Positions 25,052 through 33,728 of a stretch of DNA of 64,000 bases are shown here, in pieces. The DNA is from an uncultured Algibacter sp. (GTDB lineage Bacteria; Bacteroidota; Bacteroidia; Flavobacteriales; Flavobacteriaceae), in assembly GCA_937958265.1 (NCBI GenBank), contig CALGNX010000008.1, positions 1 through 64,000 on the forward strand, in the 5' to 3' direction. The notes under the pieces are model-generated. The model was given only the letters and a program-made list of their open reading frames with translations, was not told where the DNA came from and searched no databases. Within the stretch, counting starts at the first letter, position 1. Each line of letters begins with the position of its first letter. The position numbers and the translations under genes are program-made.

Positions 25052-26521
25052 ATGAGTGCAGTAATAAATATAATTGGTTCGGGATTTTCTTCCCTTTCAG
25101 CGTCATGCTATCTTGCAAAAGCAGGTTACGACGTTACAGTTTATGAAAAAAACGACACTGTAGGTGGTAGAGCAAGACAACTTAAAAAAGACGGTTTTAC
25201 TTTTGATATTGGTCCTAGCTGGTATTGGATGCCAGATATTTTCGAGAAATTTTTTAACGATTTTGGCAAAAAAACTTCAGACTATTACCACTTAGACAAA
25301 TTAGGTCCTGCTTATAAAATATTTTTTAAAGACGAAGTCATTACTATTGGCGACACGCTAGACAAAATATGTAAAGAATTTGACCGTATAGAACCTGGAA
25401 GCGCTATACCCCTTAAAAAATTTATAGAAAAAGCAGCTACCAACTACGATATTGCAATAAATAAAGTAGTTTTAAAGCCAGGACTTTCCCCGTTTGAGTT
25501 AATAACTCCGGAAACAGCCATGCGGGTCGATCAATTTTTTAAAACAATTAGTGGCGAGGTTAGAAAACAATTTAATAATCCAAAACTAATTTCAACGCTT
25601 GAATTTCCGGTACTCTTTTTAGGCGCAAAACCAAGCAATACTCCATCGTTTTATAGTTTTATGAATTATGCAGATTTTGGTTTGGGCACATGGCACCCTA
25701 AAGGCGGCATGTATGAAGTTATAAAGGCCATGGAAACCCTAGCTAAAAGTCTTGGTGTTAAAATTATTACACAAAGCGTGGTTAAAAAAATTAACGTTAG
25801 CGGAAAAACAGCGTCCTCAATAGAAATTAATGGCGAAAAAAAATCTTTCGATATTTTATTAAGTGGCGCAGACTACCACCATTCCGAAACGTTGTTGGAC
25901 GAAAAATATAGACAATATTCAGAAACTTATTGGTCTAAAAAAACATTCGCACCATCATCGCTACTATTTTATGTTGGCTTTAACAAAAAACTTAAAAACG
26001 TTGAGCACCATAATTTATTTTTTGACACGAGTTTTGAAACCCATGCAGAAGAAATTTATGATAACCCGAAATGGCCAAAAGACCCTCTATTTTACGCTAA
26101 TTTCCCATCGAAAACAGATGCCACAATGGCGCCAGAAAACGCTGAAACCGGTTTTTTCCTGATACCAATAGCACCAGGAATAGAAGATACAGAAGCCCTT
26201 AGAGCCCAGTACTTCGATATTATAATTTCTCGCTTTGAAAAATTAACAAAACAAGAGGTGAAAAATAGCATTTTGTTTAAAGACTCCTTTTGTGTTAAAG
26301 ATTTTATAAAAGATTATAACTCCTACAAAGGCAACGCATACGGTATGGCCAATACATTATCGCAAACCGCTTTTTTAAGACCTAAATTAAAAAGTAAAAA
26401 AGTAAATAATCTTTATTTTACAGGTCAGTTAACGGTTCCTGGCCCTGGTGTACCTCCAGCCCTAATTTCTGGAAAATTAGTAGCAGATTTAATAATTAAA
26501 CACCATAACACAGCCGTATGA
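25052..26521 (+). CDS. crtI: Phytoene desaturase
   Basis: FAD-dependent desaturase (489 aa) that converts 15-cis-phytoene to lycopene in four steps at the membrane. The N-terminus carries the dinucleotide fold (INIIGSGFSSLSASCYLAKAG, then VYEKNDTVGGRARQ). Residues 45-56 read FDIGPSWYWMPD, typical of CrtI. The C-terminal bacterial phytoene dehydrogenase signature is NNLYFTGQLTVPGPGVPPALISGKLVAD (about 452-479). Length is normal. Its ATG follows the regulator stop by 42 nt, with a promoter between them. Its last four bases overlap the crtB start (ATGA), so the two are translationally coupled. Confidence 0.95.
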   Translation: MSAVINIIGSGFSSLSASCYLAKAGYDVTVYEKNDTVGGRARQLKKDGFTFDIGPSWYWMPDIFEKFFNDFGKKTSDYYHLDKLGPAYKIFFKDEVITIGDTLDKICKEFDRIEPGSAIPLKKFIEKAATNYDIAINKVVLKPGLSPFELITPETAMRVDQFFKTISGEVRKQFNNPKLISTLEFPVLFLGAKPSNTPSFYSFMNYADFGLGTWHPKGGMYEVIKAMETLAKSLGVKIITQSVVKKINVSGKTASSIEINGEKKSFDILLSGADYHHSETLLDEKYRQYSETYWSKKTFAPSSLLFYVGFNKKLKNVEHHNLFFDTSFETHAEEIYDNPKWPKDPLFYANFPSKTDATMAPENAETGFFLIPIAPGIEDTEALRAQYFDIIISRFEKLTKQEVKNSILFKDSFCVKDFIKDYNSYKGNAYGMANTLSQTAFLRPKLKSKKVNNLYFTGQLTVPGPGVPPALISGKLVADLIIKHHNTAV

Positions 26522-27357
26522 AGTCTTTATTCGATACTGTTTCTTTTAACAGCAGTAAACTGGTAACAAAAACATATAGCACATCATTCTCGTTAGCTAC
26601 TAAAATGTTGTACGAGTCAATTCGTGGTGATATTTATAATATTTATGGTTTTGTAAGGTTTGCAGATGAAATAGTAGATTCCTTTCATACCTTTAATAAA
26701 GTTGAATTATTTAATCGCTTTACCGAAGATTTAGAATTGGCGCTTCAGAATAAAATAAGTCTTAACCCCATTTTAAACTCATTTCAACATACCTACCATA
26801 AATATAACATCGATAAAGATCTGGTAGATGCCTTTATGAGTAGCATGCGCTTAGATTTACATAAGACTACCTACTTAACAGAAGAAGAATACAAGGCCTA
26901 TATTTATGGCTCTGCAGATGTTGTTGGGCTAATGTGCCTTCAAGTATTTGTTAGCGGTAACCATACCAAATATAACGAACTTAAAGACACCGCCATGTCC
27001 CTGGGATCTGCTTTTCAAAAAGTTAACTTCTTAAGAGATTTAAAAGCAGATTTTGAAGGCTTAGATAGAACTTATTTTCCTAATACGGATTTAAAAAACT
27101 TAAATGAAACTTCAAAACAAGAGATAATTAACGACATTGAAGCCGATTTTGAAAAGGGTTTAAGCGGTATAAAACAATTACCTATCGAGGCTAAATTTGG
27201 AGTATTTATGGCTTACCGATATTATAGCCAGTTACTTAAAAAACTAAAAAAAACACCCGCATTAAAAATTAAAGATTCGAGGATACGTGTTTCCAATCCA
27301 AAAAAAATCGAACTTTTAATGCGCAGCTATGTAAAATATCAACTAAATCTAATTTAA
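26518..27357 (+). CDS. crtB: Phytoene synthase
   Basis: Squalene/phytoene synthase family enzyme (279 aa) that condenses two geranylgeranyl diphosphates into phytoene. Both aspartate-rich metal sites are visible: RFADEIVDSF (about 56-65, D-x-x-x-D) and NFLRDLKADFEGLDRTYFP (about 175-193). SFSLATKMLYESIRGDIYNIYGFVR near the N-terminus fits the family start. The start codon overlaps crtI by 4 nt. No GGPP synthase gene is in the cluster, so the precursor must come from elsewhere in the genome. Confidence 0.95.
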   Translation: MKSLFDTVSFNSSKLVTKTYSTSFSLATKMLYESIRGDIYNIYGFVRFADEIVDSFHTFNKVELFNRFTEDLELALQNKISLNPILNSFQHTYHKYNIDKDLVDAFMSSMRLDLHKTTYLTEEEYKAYIYGSADVVGLMCLQVFVSGNHTKYNELKDTAMSLGSAFQKVNFLRDLKADFEGLDRTYFPNTDLKNLNETSKQEIINDIEADFEKGLSGIKQLPIEAKFGVFMAYRYYSQLLKKLKKTPALKIKDSRIRVSNPKKIELLMRSYVKYQLNLI

Positions 27358-27369
27358 AACTTCTTCGTT

Positions 27370-27819
27370 ATGCAAACTTTATACGGGATACTTATTTTTT
27401 TAGCAACATATATCGCTATGGAATTTATGGCTTGGTTTACACACAAATATATTATGCACGGCTTTTTATGGAGCTTACATAAGGACCATCACCATAAAGA
27501 TCATGATAGTTGGTTTGAGCGTAACGACGCCTTTTTTATTTTTTATGCGATAGTTAGTATCGTATGTTTTATTTTATGGGAAACCACTTCGTTTTGGCAG
27601 GGTTTACCAATAGGTTTAGGTATTTTCGCCTATGGATTATCTTACTTTATAGTGCATGATATTTTTATACACCAACGTTTTAAGCTCTTTAGAAATGCTA
27701 ATAACTGGTATGCTAAAGGCGTAAGACGTGCACACAAAATGCACCATAAACACTTAGGCAAAGAGGATAGCGAATGTTTTGGTATGTTATTTGTACCTTT
27801 TAAATACTTTAAGAAATAG
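27370..27819 (+). CDS. crtZ: Beta-carotene 3-hydroxylase
   Basis: Membrane di-iron hydroxylase (149 aa) that adds 3-hydroxyl groups to beta-carotene, giving zeaxanthin through cryptoxanthin. The four histidine clusters are complete: HKYIMH (about 25-30), HKDHHH (about 37-42), HDIFIH (about 96-101) and HKMHHKH (about 121-127). Four hydrophobic helices are apparent. It lies 12 nt after crtB and 18 nt before crtY, inside the operon. No ketolase gene (crtW) is present, so zeaxanthin is the likely end product encoded here. Confidence 0.94.
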   Translation: MQTLYGILIFLATYIAMEFMAWFTHKYIMHGFLWSLHKDHHHKDHDSWFERNDAFFIFYAIVSIVCFILWETTSFWQGLPIGLGIFAYGLSYFIVHDIFIHQRFKLFRNANNWYAKGVRRAHKMHHKHLGKEDSECFGMLFVPFKYFKK

Positions 27820-27837
27820 TTATTTATACTACTTGAA

Positions 27838-28983
27838 ATGACAAAAAACACCCATTTCGATTATATTATTATTGGAAATGGTCTAGCTGGTTTACAACTT
27901 GCTCTTAAAATGAATTCCGATACTTTTTTTAGCGATAAGCGTATTGGACTTATTGATGCTTCTAAAAAAAACGAAAACGACAAAACCTGGAGTTTTTGGG
28001 AAAAAGGGCCATCTAAATGGGATAATATTTGTTATAAATCATGGCAAAAAGCCTCTGTAATAACATCTAGAAATAAAATTAACTTACAACTTAGCCCATA
28101 CGCCTATAAAACCATTAAATCTCTAGATTTTTATAACCATGCAAAACAAGCATTAGATAAAAATGATAATTTTAATTTTATAATTGAGCACGTAAATATT
28201 GTCGATGATAATACATTAGTAAGCATTACCACCAATAAAAATAAATATACCGCTAACCATGTTTTTGATAGCAGAATACCCAAAACATTTAAAAAAGAAT
28301 CGCTAAATAACATTTCTATTATTCAACATTTTAAAGGATGGGTTATTAAAACTGACGCTAACAGTTTTGATGAGAAAACCATAACCATGATGGATTATAG
28401 ATTAAAAGACGGTTCGCAAACCTCATTTACTTACGTATTACCCTATTCTGAAACTGAGGCGCTAGTGGAGTTCACCTACTTTACATCGGCAGTGGTTAAC
28501 GAGGCAGTTTATGATGATTACCTTAAGAATTACATAAAGACTTTTTTAAAAATAGAACGCTATACTATTCTTGAAACTGAAAAAGGCCAAATACCAATGA
28601 CGAGTTTTACTTTTGAAAAATTCAACACTAAAAACGTTACTAAAATAGGAACAGGTGGCGGTTGGGTAAAAGCCTCTACAGGCTATTCGTTTAAAAATAC
28701 CGAGAAAAAAATAACCCGCATTATAAAAAACATAAAAGCACATAAACTGCCATCGCAAAATTTATTTAAAACACGATTTAAGTTTTACGATAAAGTATTC
28801 CTTAAAGTTTTAAAAGATGAAAACGAAAAAGGCGAATGGATTTTTGAGCAATTTTACAACAAAAACTCAATTCAAACCATGTTTCGTTTTTTAGATGAAG
28901 AATCTACTATTTTTGAAGAGCTAAAAATTATGGGATCACTTTTTTCTTGGAGCTTTATAAAAGCTTTTTTTAAAACATTATAA
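27838..28983 (+). CDS. crtY: Lycopene beta-cyclase, CrtY type
   Basis: FAD-containing cyclase (381 aa) that closes beta-rings at both ends of lycopene. The N-terminal motif is DYIIIGNGLAGLQLALKM (about 7-24). The conserved central YVLPYSETEALVEFTYF (about 199-215) contains the acidic residues needed for cyclisation, and GTGGGWVKASTGYSF (about 270-284) is typical of CrtY. It ends the crt operon and overlaps the convergent thioredoxin-like gene by 6 nt, so no terminator separates them. Confidence 0.93.
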   Translation: MTKNTHFDYIIIGNGLAGLQLALKMNSDTFFSDKRIGLIDASKKNENDKTWSFWEKGPSKWDNICYKSWQKASVITSRNKINLQLSPYAYKTIKSLDFYNHAKQALDKNDNFNFIIEHVNIVDDNTLVSITTNKNKYTANHVFDSRIPKTFKKESLNNISIIQHFKGWVIKTDANSFDEKTITMMDYRLKDGSQTSFTYVLPYSETEALVEFTYFTSAVVNEAVYDDYLKNYIKTFLKIERYTILETEKGQIPMTSFTFEKFNTKNVTKIGTGGGWVKASTGYSFKNTEKKITRIIKNIKAHKLPSQNLFKTRFKFYDKVFLKVLKDENEKGEWIFEQFYNKNSIQTMFRFLDEESTIFEELKIMGSLFSWSFIKAFFKTL

Positions 28984-29538
28984 AAGCAATGTATCAATAA
29001 CAGATCTAACGACTTCACTGTTCCAGTTAGCCGCGCCAGATTTATCTATAACCACATAACCTTCCTTATCTATTAAAAAGGTTCGCGGAATGGTTTTTAC
29101 ATTAAAAAATTCTGGATATTCTGTTACTGCGCTGTAAATCTTAAAAGTATAGCTGTTTTTAGCTTTAAAAGCATTAATAACAGACGATTTCTCGTTTGAC
29201 ACAAATACAAATTCAATTTTGTTTTTATAATCGTTATGCAACAATTGCATACTAGGCATTTCTGCTATGCAAGGCGGACACCAAGTAGCCCAAAAACTAA
29301 CTAAAACCACCTTTCCTTTTGTACTTTTAAAGTCAAACAATTGATTATCCATCGTTTTTAAGCTCCAATTGTAATCCTTAAAACGTTTTTGTTCAGATTT
29401 ATTTTTTATTCCAGGACTAAAAAGCGCTAATCCTTTTTGAAGCGTTACTTGAATGGGTTTTCTTGTTTGGGGGATAAACAACAATACAATAACTATAAAG
29501 AAAATGATGTTCGATATTTTACCTTTAGATATTTTCAT
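28978..29538 (-). CDS. TlpA-family thioredoxin-like thiol-disulfide protein
   Basis: Membrane-anchored thioredoxin-fold protein of about 186 residues. The N-terminal helix NIIFFIVIVLLFIPQT anchors it, with the domain in the periplasm. The redox site is WCPPC in VSFWATWCPPCIAEMPSM, and PRTFLIDKEGYVV holds the cis-proline region. TlpA/ResA proteins reduce disulfides in envelope proteins such as apocytochromes. I choose the ATG at 29538 (MKISKGKI). A further in-frame ATG at 29559 lies inside the terminator hairpin of the upstream lipoprotein gene and is an unlikely start. It overlaps the crtY end by 6 nt. Confidence 0.88.
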   Translation of the reverse strand: MKISKGKISNIIFFIVIVLLFIPQTRKPIQVTLQKGLALFSPGIKNKSEQKRFKDYNWSLKTMDNQLFDFKSTKGKVVLVSFWATWCPPCIAEMPSMQLLHNDYKNKIEFVFVSNEKSSVINAFKAKNSYTFKIYSAVTEYPEFFNVKTIPRTFLIDKEGYVVIDKSGAANWNSEVVRSVIDTLLL

Positions 29539-29552
29539 TTCAAACAAATTAA

Positions 29553-29583
29553 AAGGCATGACTCCTAAAAGAAATCATGCCTT
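29553..29583 (-). terminator. Terminator of the two-repeat lipoprotein gene
   Basis: AAGGCATGA (29553-29561) pairs perfectly with TCATGCCTT (29575-29583). On the minus strand the stem is followed by TTTTAATTTG. It lies 22 nt after the lipoprotein stop and covers a spurious upstream ATG of the TlpA gene. Confidence 0.65.
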
Positions 29584-29605
29584 AAAATTAACAAAATTAT
29601 TTTAA

Positions 29606-30490
29606 CTATCTAGTTACTACACCAGAAGGTAAAGATTCTAAATTTTGTGAAAAATCGTGTGTTGCTGGCGCTGTTTCTTGTCCAGCTTTTCCAACTAAAG
29701 GCTTCATTACGTAAGGCGCAGGAGAATCATCTGGCACAGGCTCTACAGAAATAACAACTGTTTTTCCTCTAACATCTAAAGGAAACATTTCTCCCTCTGG
29801 TGCGTTTAAAAAGAAATCTTCTCCAGGAACAGGAGGTCCCATTTTAAACTCTTCACCACTAAACATATTAAAATCATCACGACCATCAAAATCAGTGAAA
29901 ACACCTGTTGAAATTGGTCCTGTTTCTCCAACAACCCAACCTTCATAAGCCCAACCTGGAGCAAGTGTAGGTAACACAAAATTTGAGGTTGGAGGCGCTC
30001 CAGGAGTACCAAACCACACACCGTATTCATCGTTTCCGTTATTTCCTGAACCAGGAACCTCATCGGTTGGTGTTCTCATAAAGAACGCGCCTGCTGCATT
30101 TGAAAAATCTCCAACAACTCCGCCTGTGGTTAATGCAGCTGTATCACCAGAAAAATCACCTACTAATACTTTGGTTGCAGCAGGTGCAGGATCAGGATCG
30201 TCTGCTGGTTCAATAGATAGTACAAAACGTGTTGCTTGACTTAACATATCGGCATTAACTGAAAATGTTTGAGGAAAATCTACAGATGTAAAAGTTCCTG
30301 TTGAAACTGGTGCTCCATCAACAATAATCCATCCTTCATAAACGTACTCGGCTCCTAAAGGACTTAAAGTTCTTCCTTCATTTAAATCCAAGGTAAATTT
30401 ACTATTTACCGATTTATCGTCATCATCGCTACTACAAGATGTAGCCATAGCTCCTGCGGCAATTACTGCCAAAAACATTTGTTTAATCAT
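29606..30490 (-). CDS. Lipoprotein with two RskA C-terminal-like repeats
   Basis: Predicted lipoprotein of 294 residues. The signal peptide ends in a lipobox (MATSC at about 15-19), followed by a run of acidic residues (SSDDDDK). Two homologous halves follow. Each has a YEGW motif (about 50-53 and 183-186), a following ST(G)xF segment (VDGAPVSTGTF; TGPISTGVF) and a later V(L)SIEP/VISVEP strand followed by PAP. This pattern recalls the C-terminal domain of anti-sigma-K factors, but no sigma factor or anti-sigma N-terminus is present. The function is unknown. The acidic tether suggests surface or periplasmic display. Confidence 0.6.
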   Translation of the reverse strand: MIKQMFLAVIAAGAMATSCSSDDDDKSVNSKFTLDLNEGRTLSPLGAEYVYEGWIIVDGAPVSTGTFTSVDFPQTFSVNADMLSQATRFVLSIEPADDPDPAPAATKVLVGDFSGDTAALTTGGVVGDFSNAAGAFFMRTPTDEVPGSGNNGNDEYGVWFGTPGAPPTSNFVLPTLAPGWAYEGWVVGETGPISTGVFTDFDGRDDFNMFSGEEFKMGPPVPGEDFFLNAPEGEMFPLDVRGKTVVISVEPVPDDSPAPYVMKPLVGKAGQETAPATHDFSQNLESLPSGVVTR

Positions 30491-30664
30491 ATTCTAATTG
30501 ATATTAATTATTAAATTATTTGTTAAATGTAATTATTTTATTCAAAAAAAATAGTTTTTTACTTACAAATAAGTAACTTTTATTTTTATTCATTTTAAAG
30601 TATATTTAATGTAACTCTAAAAGACGCCATACAAGAAATTATATACTTATTAAGCGTAAAAGTG

Positions 30665-31189
30665 TTATACTATTTTATAATCTACTATTTTATAGACATA
30701 ACCATAGTGAAAACAGCGCTCTTGTAAAAAAAACTTCAGCCTTTTTTGAGTATCTTTAAAAAGAAATAAGGACAACAAGTTTTGGACCTCTTGCAAATTA
30801 AAAGCTGTAGCTTTATATATTCTTATGCTAAAAGTTTGGTTACTATGTATTAATTTGTAGTTAGTATTTACGCCTACAAGGCAAGAAAAAGTAGTTTTAG
30901 GCGTGGATAAAGTAAACTTTTCTACTTTAGTTTCTATAGAAATTATGTTTCCTATAACTGTTGTTACCGGGTTAAGAAGCTCTTGTACACCCCTATAGCA
31001 TCCCTTTTTAAAACGCTTTATTTCCTGTTTTGCAACACAACAGACACGCTGTACCCCCTCCACTATGGAGTATATATAGCCTTGCTTGTTATAAGAATCC
31101 AATTGGTAATTAGTCCTATAATTCCCAAGTCTATGTGGAGGGGAACCTTTAAATATATTGATATTATTAAAAAACCAAAGAGATTTCAT
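30665..31189 (-). CDS. Orphan ORF of 174 codons, no recognised family
   Basis: I do not recognise this protein. It is basic, with unusually many cysteines for this genome (VCCVAKQE, KKGCYRG, FSCLVG, ERCFHYG), and no signal peptide or clear membrane helix. An uninterrupted frame of this length is very unlikely by chance in such AT-rich DNA. However, codon use (many CTT, AGG, GGG) differs from neighbours and I see no -7 box. It could be a foreign or young gene, or a shadow of decayed sequence. It stands alone between the lipoprotein and DUF5606 genes. The flanks 30491-30664 and 31190-31311 hold nothing I can name. Confidence 0.35.
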   Translation of the reverse strand: MKSLWFFNNINIFKGSPPHRLGNYRTNYQLDSYNKQGYIYSIVEGVQRVCCVAKQEIKRFKKGCYRGVQELLNPVTTVIGNIISIETKVEKFTLSTPKTTFSCLVGVNTNYKLIHSNQTFSIRIYKATAFNLQEVQNLLSLFLFKDTQKRLKFFLQERCFHYGYVYKIVDYKIV

Positions 31190-31311
31190 TTGCCTTAAAT
31201 ATTAATTACAAATACTTAGACGACCAAAACTCTAAAGCTTACAAAAAAACATTATTAATAACTAATTATTAAAAAAAAGAAGAAATTAATTATGGTTATG
31301 AGTTTTAACAA

Positions 31312-31740
31312 CTACTCACTTTCTTCCTTTTTATTTTCTTCTTTCATGCTAACTAAGTCCTCAAGTAAATTGTTTTCATGTAGTAAGTTATACCACTGCA
31401 CAATTTTTTTAATATCACTAGCATATACCCTATCCTCATCATAATTTGGTAAAACCTCAAAGAAATACTCTTCTAGTTTATCCTTTCCATCCTTGGGCTT
31501 AACACTTGTTTTAGCACCATTTTCCTTATCTTTAATTTTCTGAAACACTTGCCCTAAGGGCACTTCTTCTGATAAGGTGTAAATTGCAATTTCACTTAAA
31601 ACACTTACATTATTCTGGACACTTACAGAAATTCGCTTGTTATCCATTAAAGATTCAGCTACAAAACCACCGCGTGTTTGAGTTACTAACTTATATAAAC
31701 CTGGTTTACCTGAAATTGAAATTACTTTTTCTAAACTCAT
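31312..31740 (-). CDS. DUF5606 family protein
   Basis: A 142-residue protein of a Bacteroidota-specific family with no assigned role. The start MSLEKVISISGKPGLYKLVTQTRGGFVAESL and the middle VSVLSEIAIYTL are characteristic of the group. The C-terminal half (YDEDRVYASDIKKIVQWYNLL) is helical and ends in a charged tail (KEENKKEESE). The conserved neighbourhood is ruvX-def-DUF5606, all on the minus strand. It starts 54 nt after the def stop, so is probably cotranscribed. Confidence 0.82.
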   Translation of the reverse strand: MSLEKVISISGKPGLYKLVTQTRGGFVAESLMDNKRISVSVQNNVSVLSEIAIYTLSEEVPLGQVFQKIKDKENGAKTSVKPKDGKDKLEEYFFEVLPNYDEDRVYASDIKKIVQWYNLLHENNLLEDLVSMKEENKKEESE

Positions 31741-31794
31741 AAATTAATTTTTGAAGTTAACAAATATCAAATGTTTATTAATGCCTTGCAAATA

Positions 31795-32385
31795 TTATCG
31801 TTTCTTTTTTTGTGCTGGAAAACGCATTCTATAATCTGTATCTATTTTTCCTTTTGATATGTTGGTAAGTTTACCTTTTATTAAACGCTTTTTTAAGCTA
31901 GATAGCTTATCTGTAAACAACACACCTTCAATATGGTCATATTCGTGCTGAATTACTCGCGCAATTAACCCAGTAAAAGACTCTGTATGCTTATCAAAGT
32001 TTTCATCGTAATACTCCACCTTTATATTTGGTTTCCTAAACACATCTTCTCTTACATCTGGGATACTCAAACAACCTTCGTTAAAAGCCCATTCGTTGCC
32101 CTCCTCTTCTATTATTTTTGGATTTACAAACACACGCTTAAAACCATTTAAAGCTTTTTGCTCTTGCTCACTTAAATCCTCATCATCGCCAAAGGGTGTT
32201 GTATCAACCAAAAACAACCTAATAGGTAAACCAATTTGAGGGGCTGCTAAACCTACGCCAGAAGCATTATACATGGTTTCAAACATATTTTCTAAAAGCA
32301 CATCGAAGTTAGGATAACTTTCTGAAATGTCTTTAGCTTTCTTTTTTAAAACGGGGTCGCCGTAGGCCACAATTGGTAAAATCAT
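31795..32385 (-). CDS. def: Peptide deformylase
   Basis: Metalloenzyme (196 aa) removing the formyl group from the N-terminal methionine of new proteins. The three motifs are complete: GVGLAAPQIG (about 43-52), EGCLSIP (about 104-110) with the metal cysteine, and QHEYDHIEGVLF (about 146-157) with the two metal histidines. The length is typical of the Bacteroidota form, with a short basic C-terminal tail. A -7 box lies at 32406-32413. Confidence 0.95.
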   Translation of the reverse strand: MILPIVAYGDPVLKKKAKDISESYPNFDVLLENMFETMYNASGVGLAAPQIGLPIRLFLVDTTPFGDDEDLSEQEQKALNGFKRVFVNPKIIEEEGNEWAFNEGCLSIPDVREDVFRKPNIKVEYYDENFDKHTESFTGLIARVIQHEYDHIEGVLFTDKLSSLKKRLIKGKLTNISKGKIDTDYRMRFPAQKKKR

Positions 32386-32405
32386 ACTTTAATTTATTAA
32401 GAGAA

Positions 32406-32413
32406 CAAAAGTA
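32406..32413 (-). promoter_or_regulatory. -7 element of def
   Basis: The minus strand reads TACTTTTG, 20 nt before the def ATG at 32385. It suggests that def and DUF5606 can be transcribed separately from ruvX. Confidence 0.45.
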
Positions 32414-32618
32414 CAATACTTATAACGTAGTGCAAACGTATGCCCTAAATCTTTTTTTACAACATAATATAAAAATCTATTTAAGATGAAAAAAAATCAC
32501 TTTACAACTATTAGGCAGACTAATGCAAAAAGCATCAAATGTATTAAACCTAGCAAAGTGTTTATTGTTTGAGTGATAAAAAAATAAAAAAAGCCAAAAT
32601 AAAGCGTTACATACTCAT

Positions 32619-33029
32619 CTATTTGGAATATAAATAACTTTGCAAAATTAACGTAGCGCTAATCTCATCAACTAATGCTTTATTTTTTCTTTGCTTTTTA
32701 TTTAAGCCACTATCAATCATGGTTTGAAATGCCATTTTAGAAGTAAACCGTTCATCCACACGCTTAATTGGAATATTGGGTATGGTATTTTTAAGCTTCA
32801 CTATAAACTTAGCAATATGCTGCTCACTTTCCGATGCAGAATTATCCATTTGTTTAGGTTCTCCTACTAAAAACAATTCCACCGGTTCTGTTTCTATATA
32901 TGTTTTTAAAAATGATAATAATTCCTTTGTATTAACCGTAGTGAGTCCTGAAGCAATTATTTGTAATACATCGCTAACTGCTATACCCGTTCTTTTTTCC
33001 CCAAAATCAATTGCTAAAATTCTTGCCAT
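32619..33029 (-). CDS. ruvX: Putative pre-16S rRNA nuclease / Holliday junction resolvase RuvX (YqgF)
   Basis: RNase H-fold nuclease of 136 residues. YqgF proteins mature the 5' end of 16S rRNA and have also been described as Holliday-junction resolvases. Conserved parts: RILAIDFGEKRTGIAVSD (about 3-20, first catalytic Asp), LFLVGEPKQMDNSASE (about 51-66), VDERFTSKMA (about 96-105) and DEISATLILQSYL (about 122-134, last catalytic Asp). It is normal in length and leads the ruvX-def-DUF5606 block, 233 nt before def. Confidence 0.92.
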   Translation of the reverse strand: MARILAIDFGEKRTGIAVSDVLQIIASGLTTVNTKELLSFLKTYIETEPVELFLVGEPKQMDNSASESEQHIAKFIVKLKNTIPNIPIKRVDERFTSKMAFQTMIDSGLNKKQRKNKALVDEISATLILQSYLYSK

Positions 33030-33042
33030 AATGTATTTTCAT

Positions 33043-33050
33043 CAAAAATA
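33043..33050 (-). promoter_or_regulatory. -7 element of ruvX
   Basis: The minus strand reads TATTTTTG, 13 nt before the ATG at 33029. Confidence 0.5.
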
Positions 33051-33105
33051 TTATAATTAAACGGTTTAAGGCAAAAACAACATGGTATATATTAGTTTGT
33101 TGGAT

Positions 33106-33134
33106 AAAAAAAAGACTGCCCTTACAGACAGCCT
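33106..33134 (-). terminator. Terminator of the 85-aa secreted protein gene
   Basis: On the minus strand AGGCTGTC pairs with GGCAGTCT (8 bp with two G-U pairs) around a 6-nt loop, and eight T follow. It lies 32 nt after the stop at 33167. Confidence 0.7.
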
Positions 33135-33166
33135 CTAGTCATCAACACTAAATTAAACTAAACTTA

Positions 33167-33424
33167 TTAAACTGTCCTGTTTCTATATCTATTGTAAAAT
33201 AATAAATTGAAGTTACTAATTTTTCTTTTCTGATTAAAATAAACCCTAATATCACTTCGGCTACGCGCCACAATTTGTTCAACCTCAACAACTTTTACGC
33301 GTGATTTACTTTTCTCAACCGTTACAATCTCTATTTTATTCTTAGCTTCTAAAAATTCAGGCTCATTTTGTGAAAAACCAATAGAAAATATAAATAAAAA
33401 TACTAAAAGGATATAAGGCTTCAT
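33167..33424 (-). CDS. Small secreted protein of unknown function (85 aa)
   Basis: The N-terminus is a clear signal peptide (MKPYILLVFLFIFSIGFSQ, cleavage near residue 18-19). The mature part of about 66 residues is very basic (KSKSRVKVVEVEQIVARSRSDIRVYFNQKRK) and ends in NLLFYNRYRNRTV. I know no named family. Its own terminator at 33106-33134 argues for a real gene. The gap 33425-33728 upstream shows no other gene. Confidence 0.6.
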   Translation of the reverse strand: MKPYILLVFLFIFSIGFSQNEPEFLEAKNKIEIVTVEKSKSRVKVVEVEQIVARSRSDIRVYFNQKRKISNFNLLFYNRYRNRTV

Positions 33425-33728
33425 GTTCGTGTGTTTATTACTGTTCTACATTATAAATGTAAAAACAAACCTTCGTTAACAGCAATAAAATAGACCAATC
33501 CCGATAATTTTCGTTTACAAGTTGACTGTATATTTTTTAACGTTTAAACGATAAAAAACCAAATAAATCGGCAAACCCCTGGTTTAATTCTATTAATTTT
33601 AATACAAAATCCTTTTATAGATTAAAAAGACCTTTTAGCTCTTGTGTAAATATCATAAAACAAAATAATACTTTGAAGCTCTTTAATTATATTACTTTCA
33701 TTTTTATGTAATTTTAAAGGATAGCCTT

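Noticed and set aside
25863-26162. 99-codon second frame inside crtI
   Set aside because: It overlaps the conserved phytoene desaturase frame and its histidine-rich, basic composition is a frameshift shadow.
29539-29559. Upstream ATG (29559) as start of the TlpA-like gene
   Set aside because: It lies inside the terminator stem of the upstream lipoprotein gene; ATG 29538 fits better.
32486-32572. 28-codon ATG frame between def and ruvX
   Set aside because: No promoter, antisense to the flanking operon, and its composition is unlike a membrane or secreted peptide.
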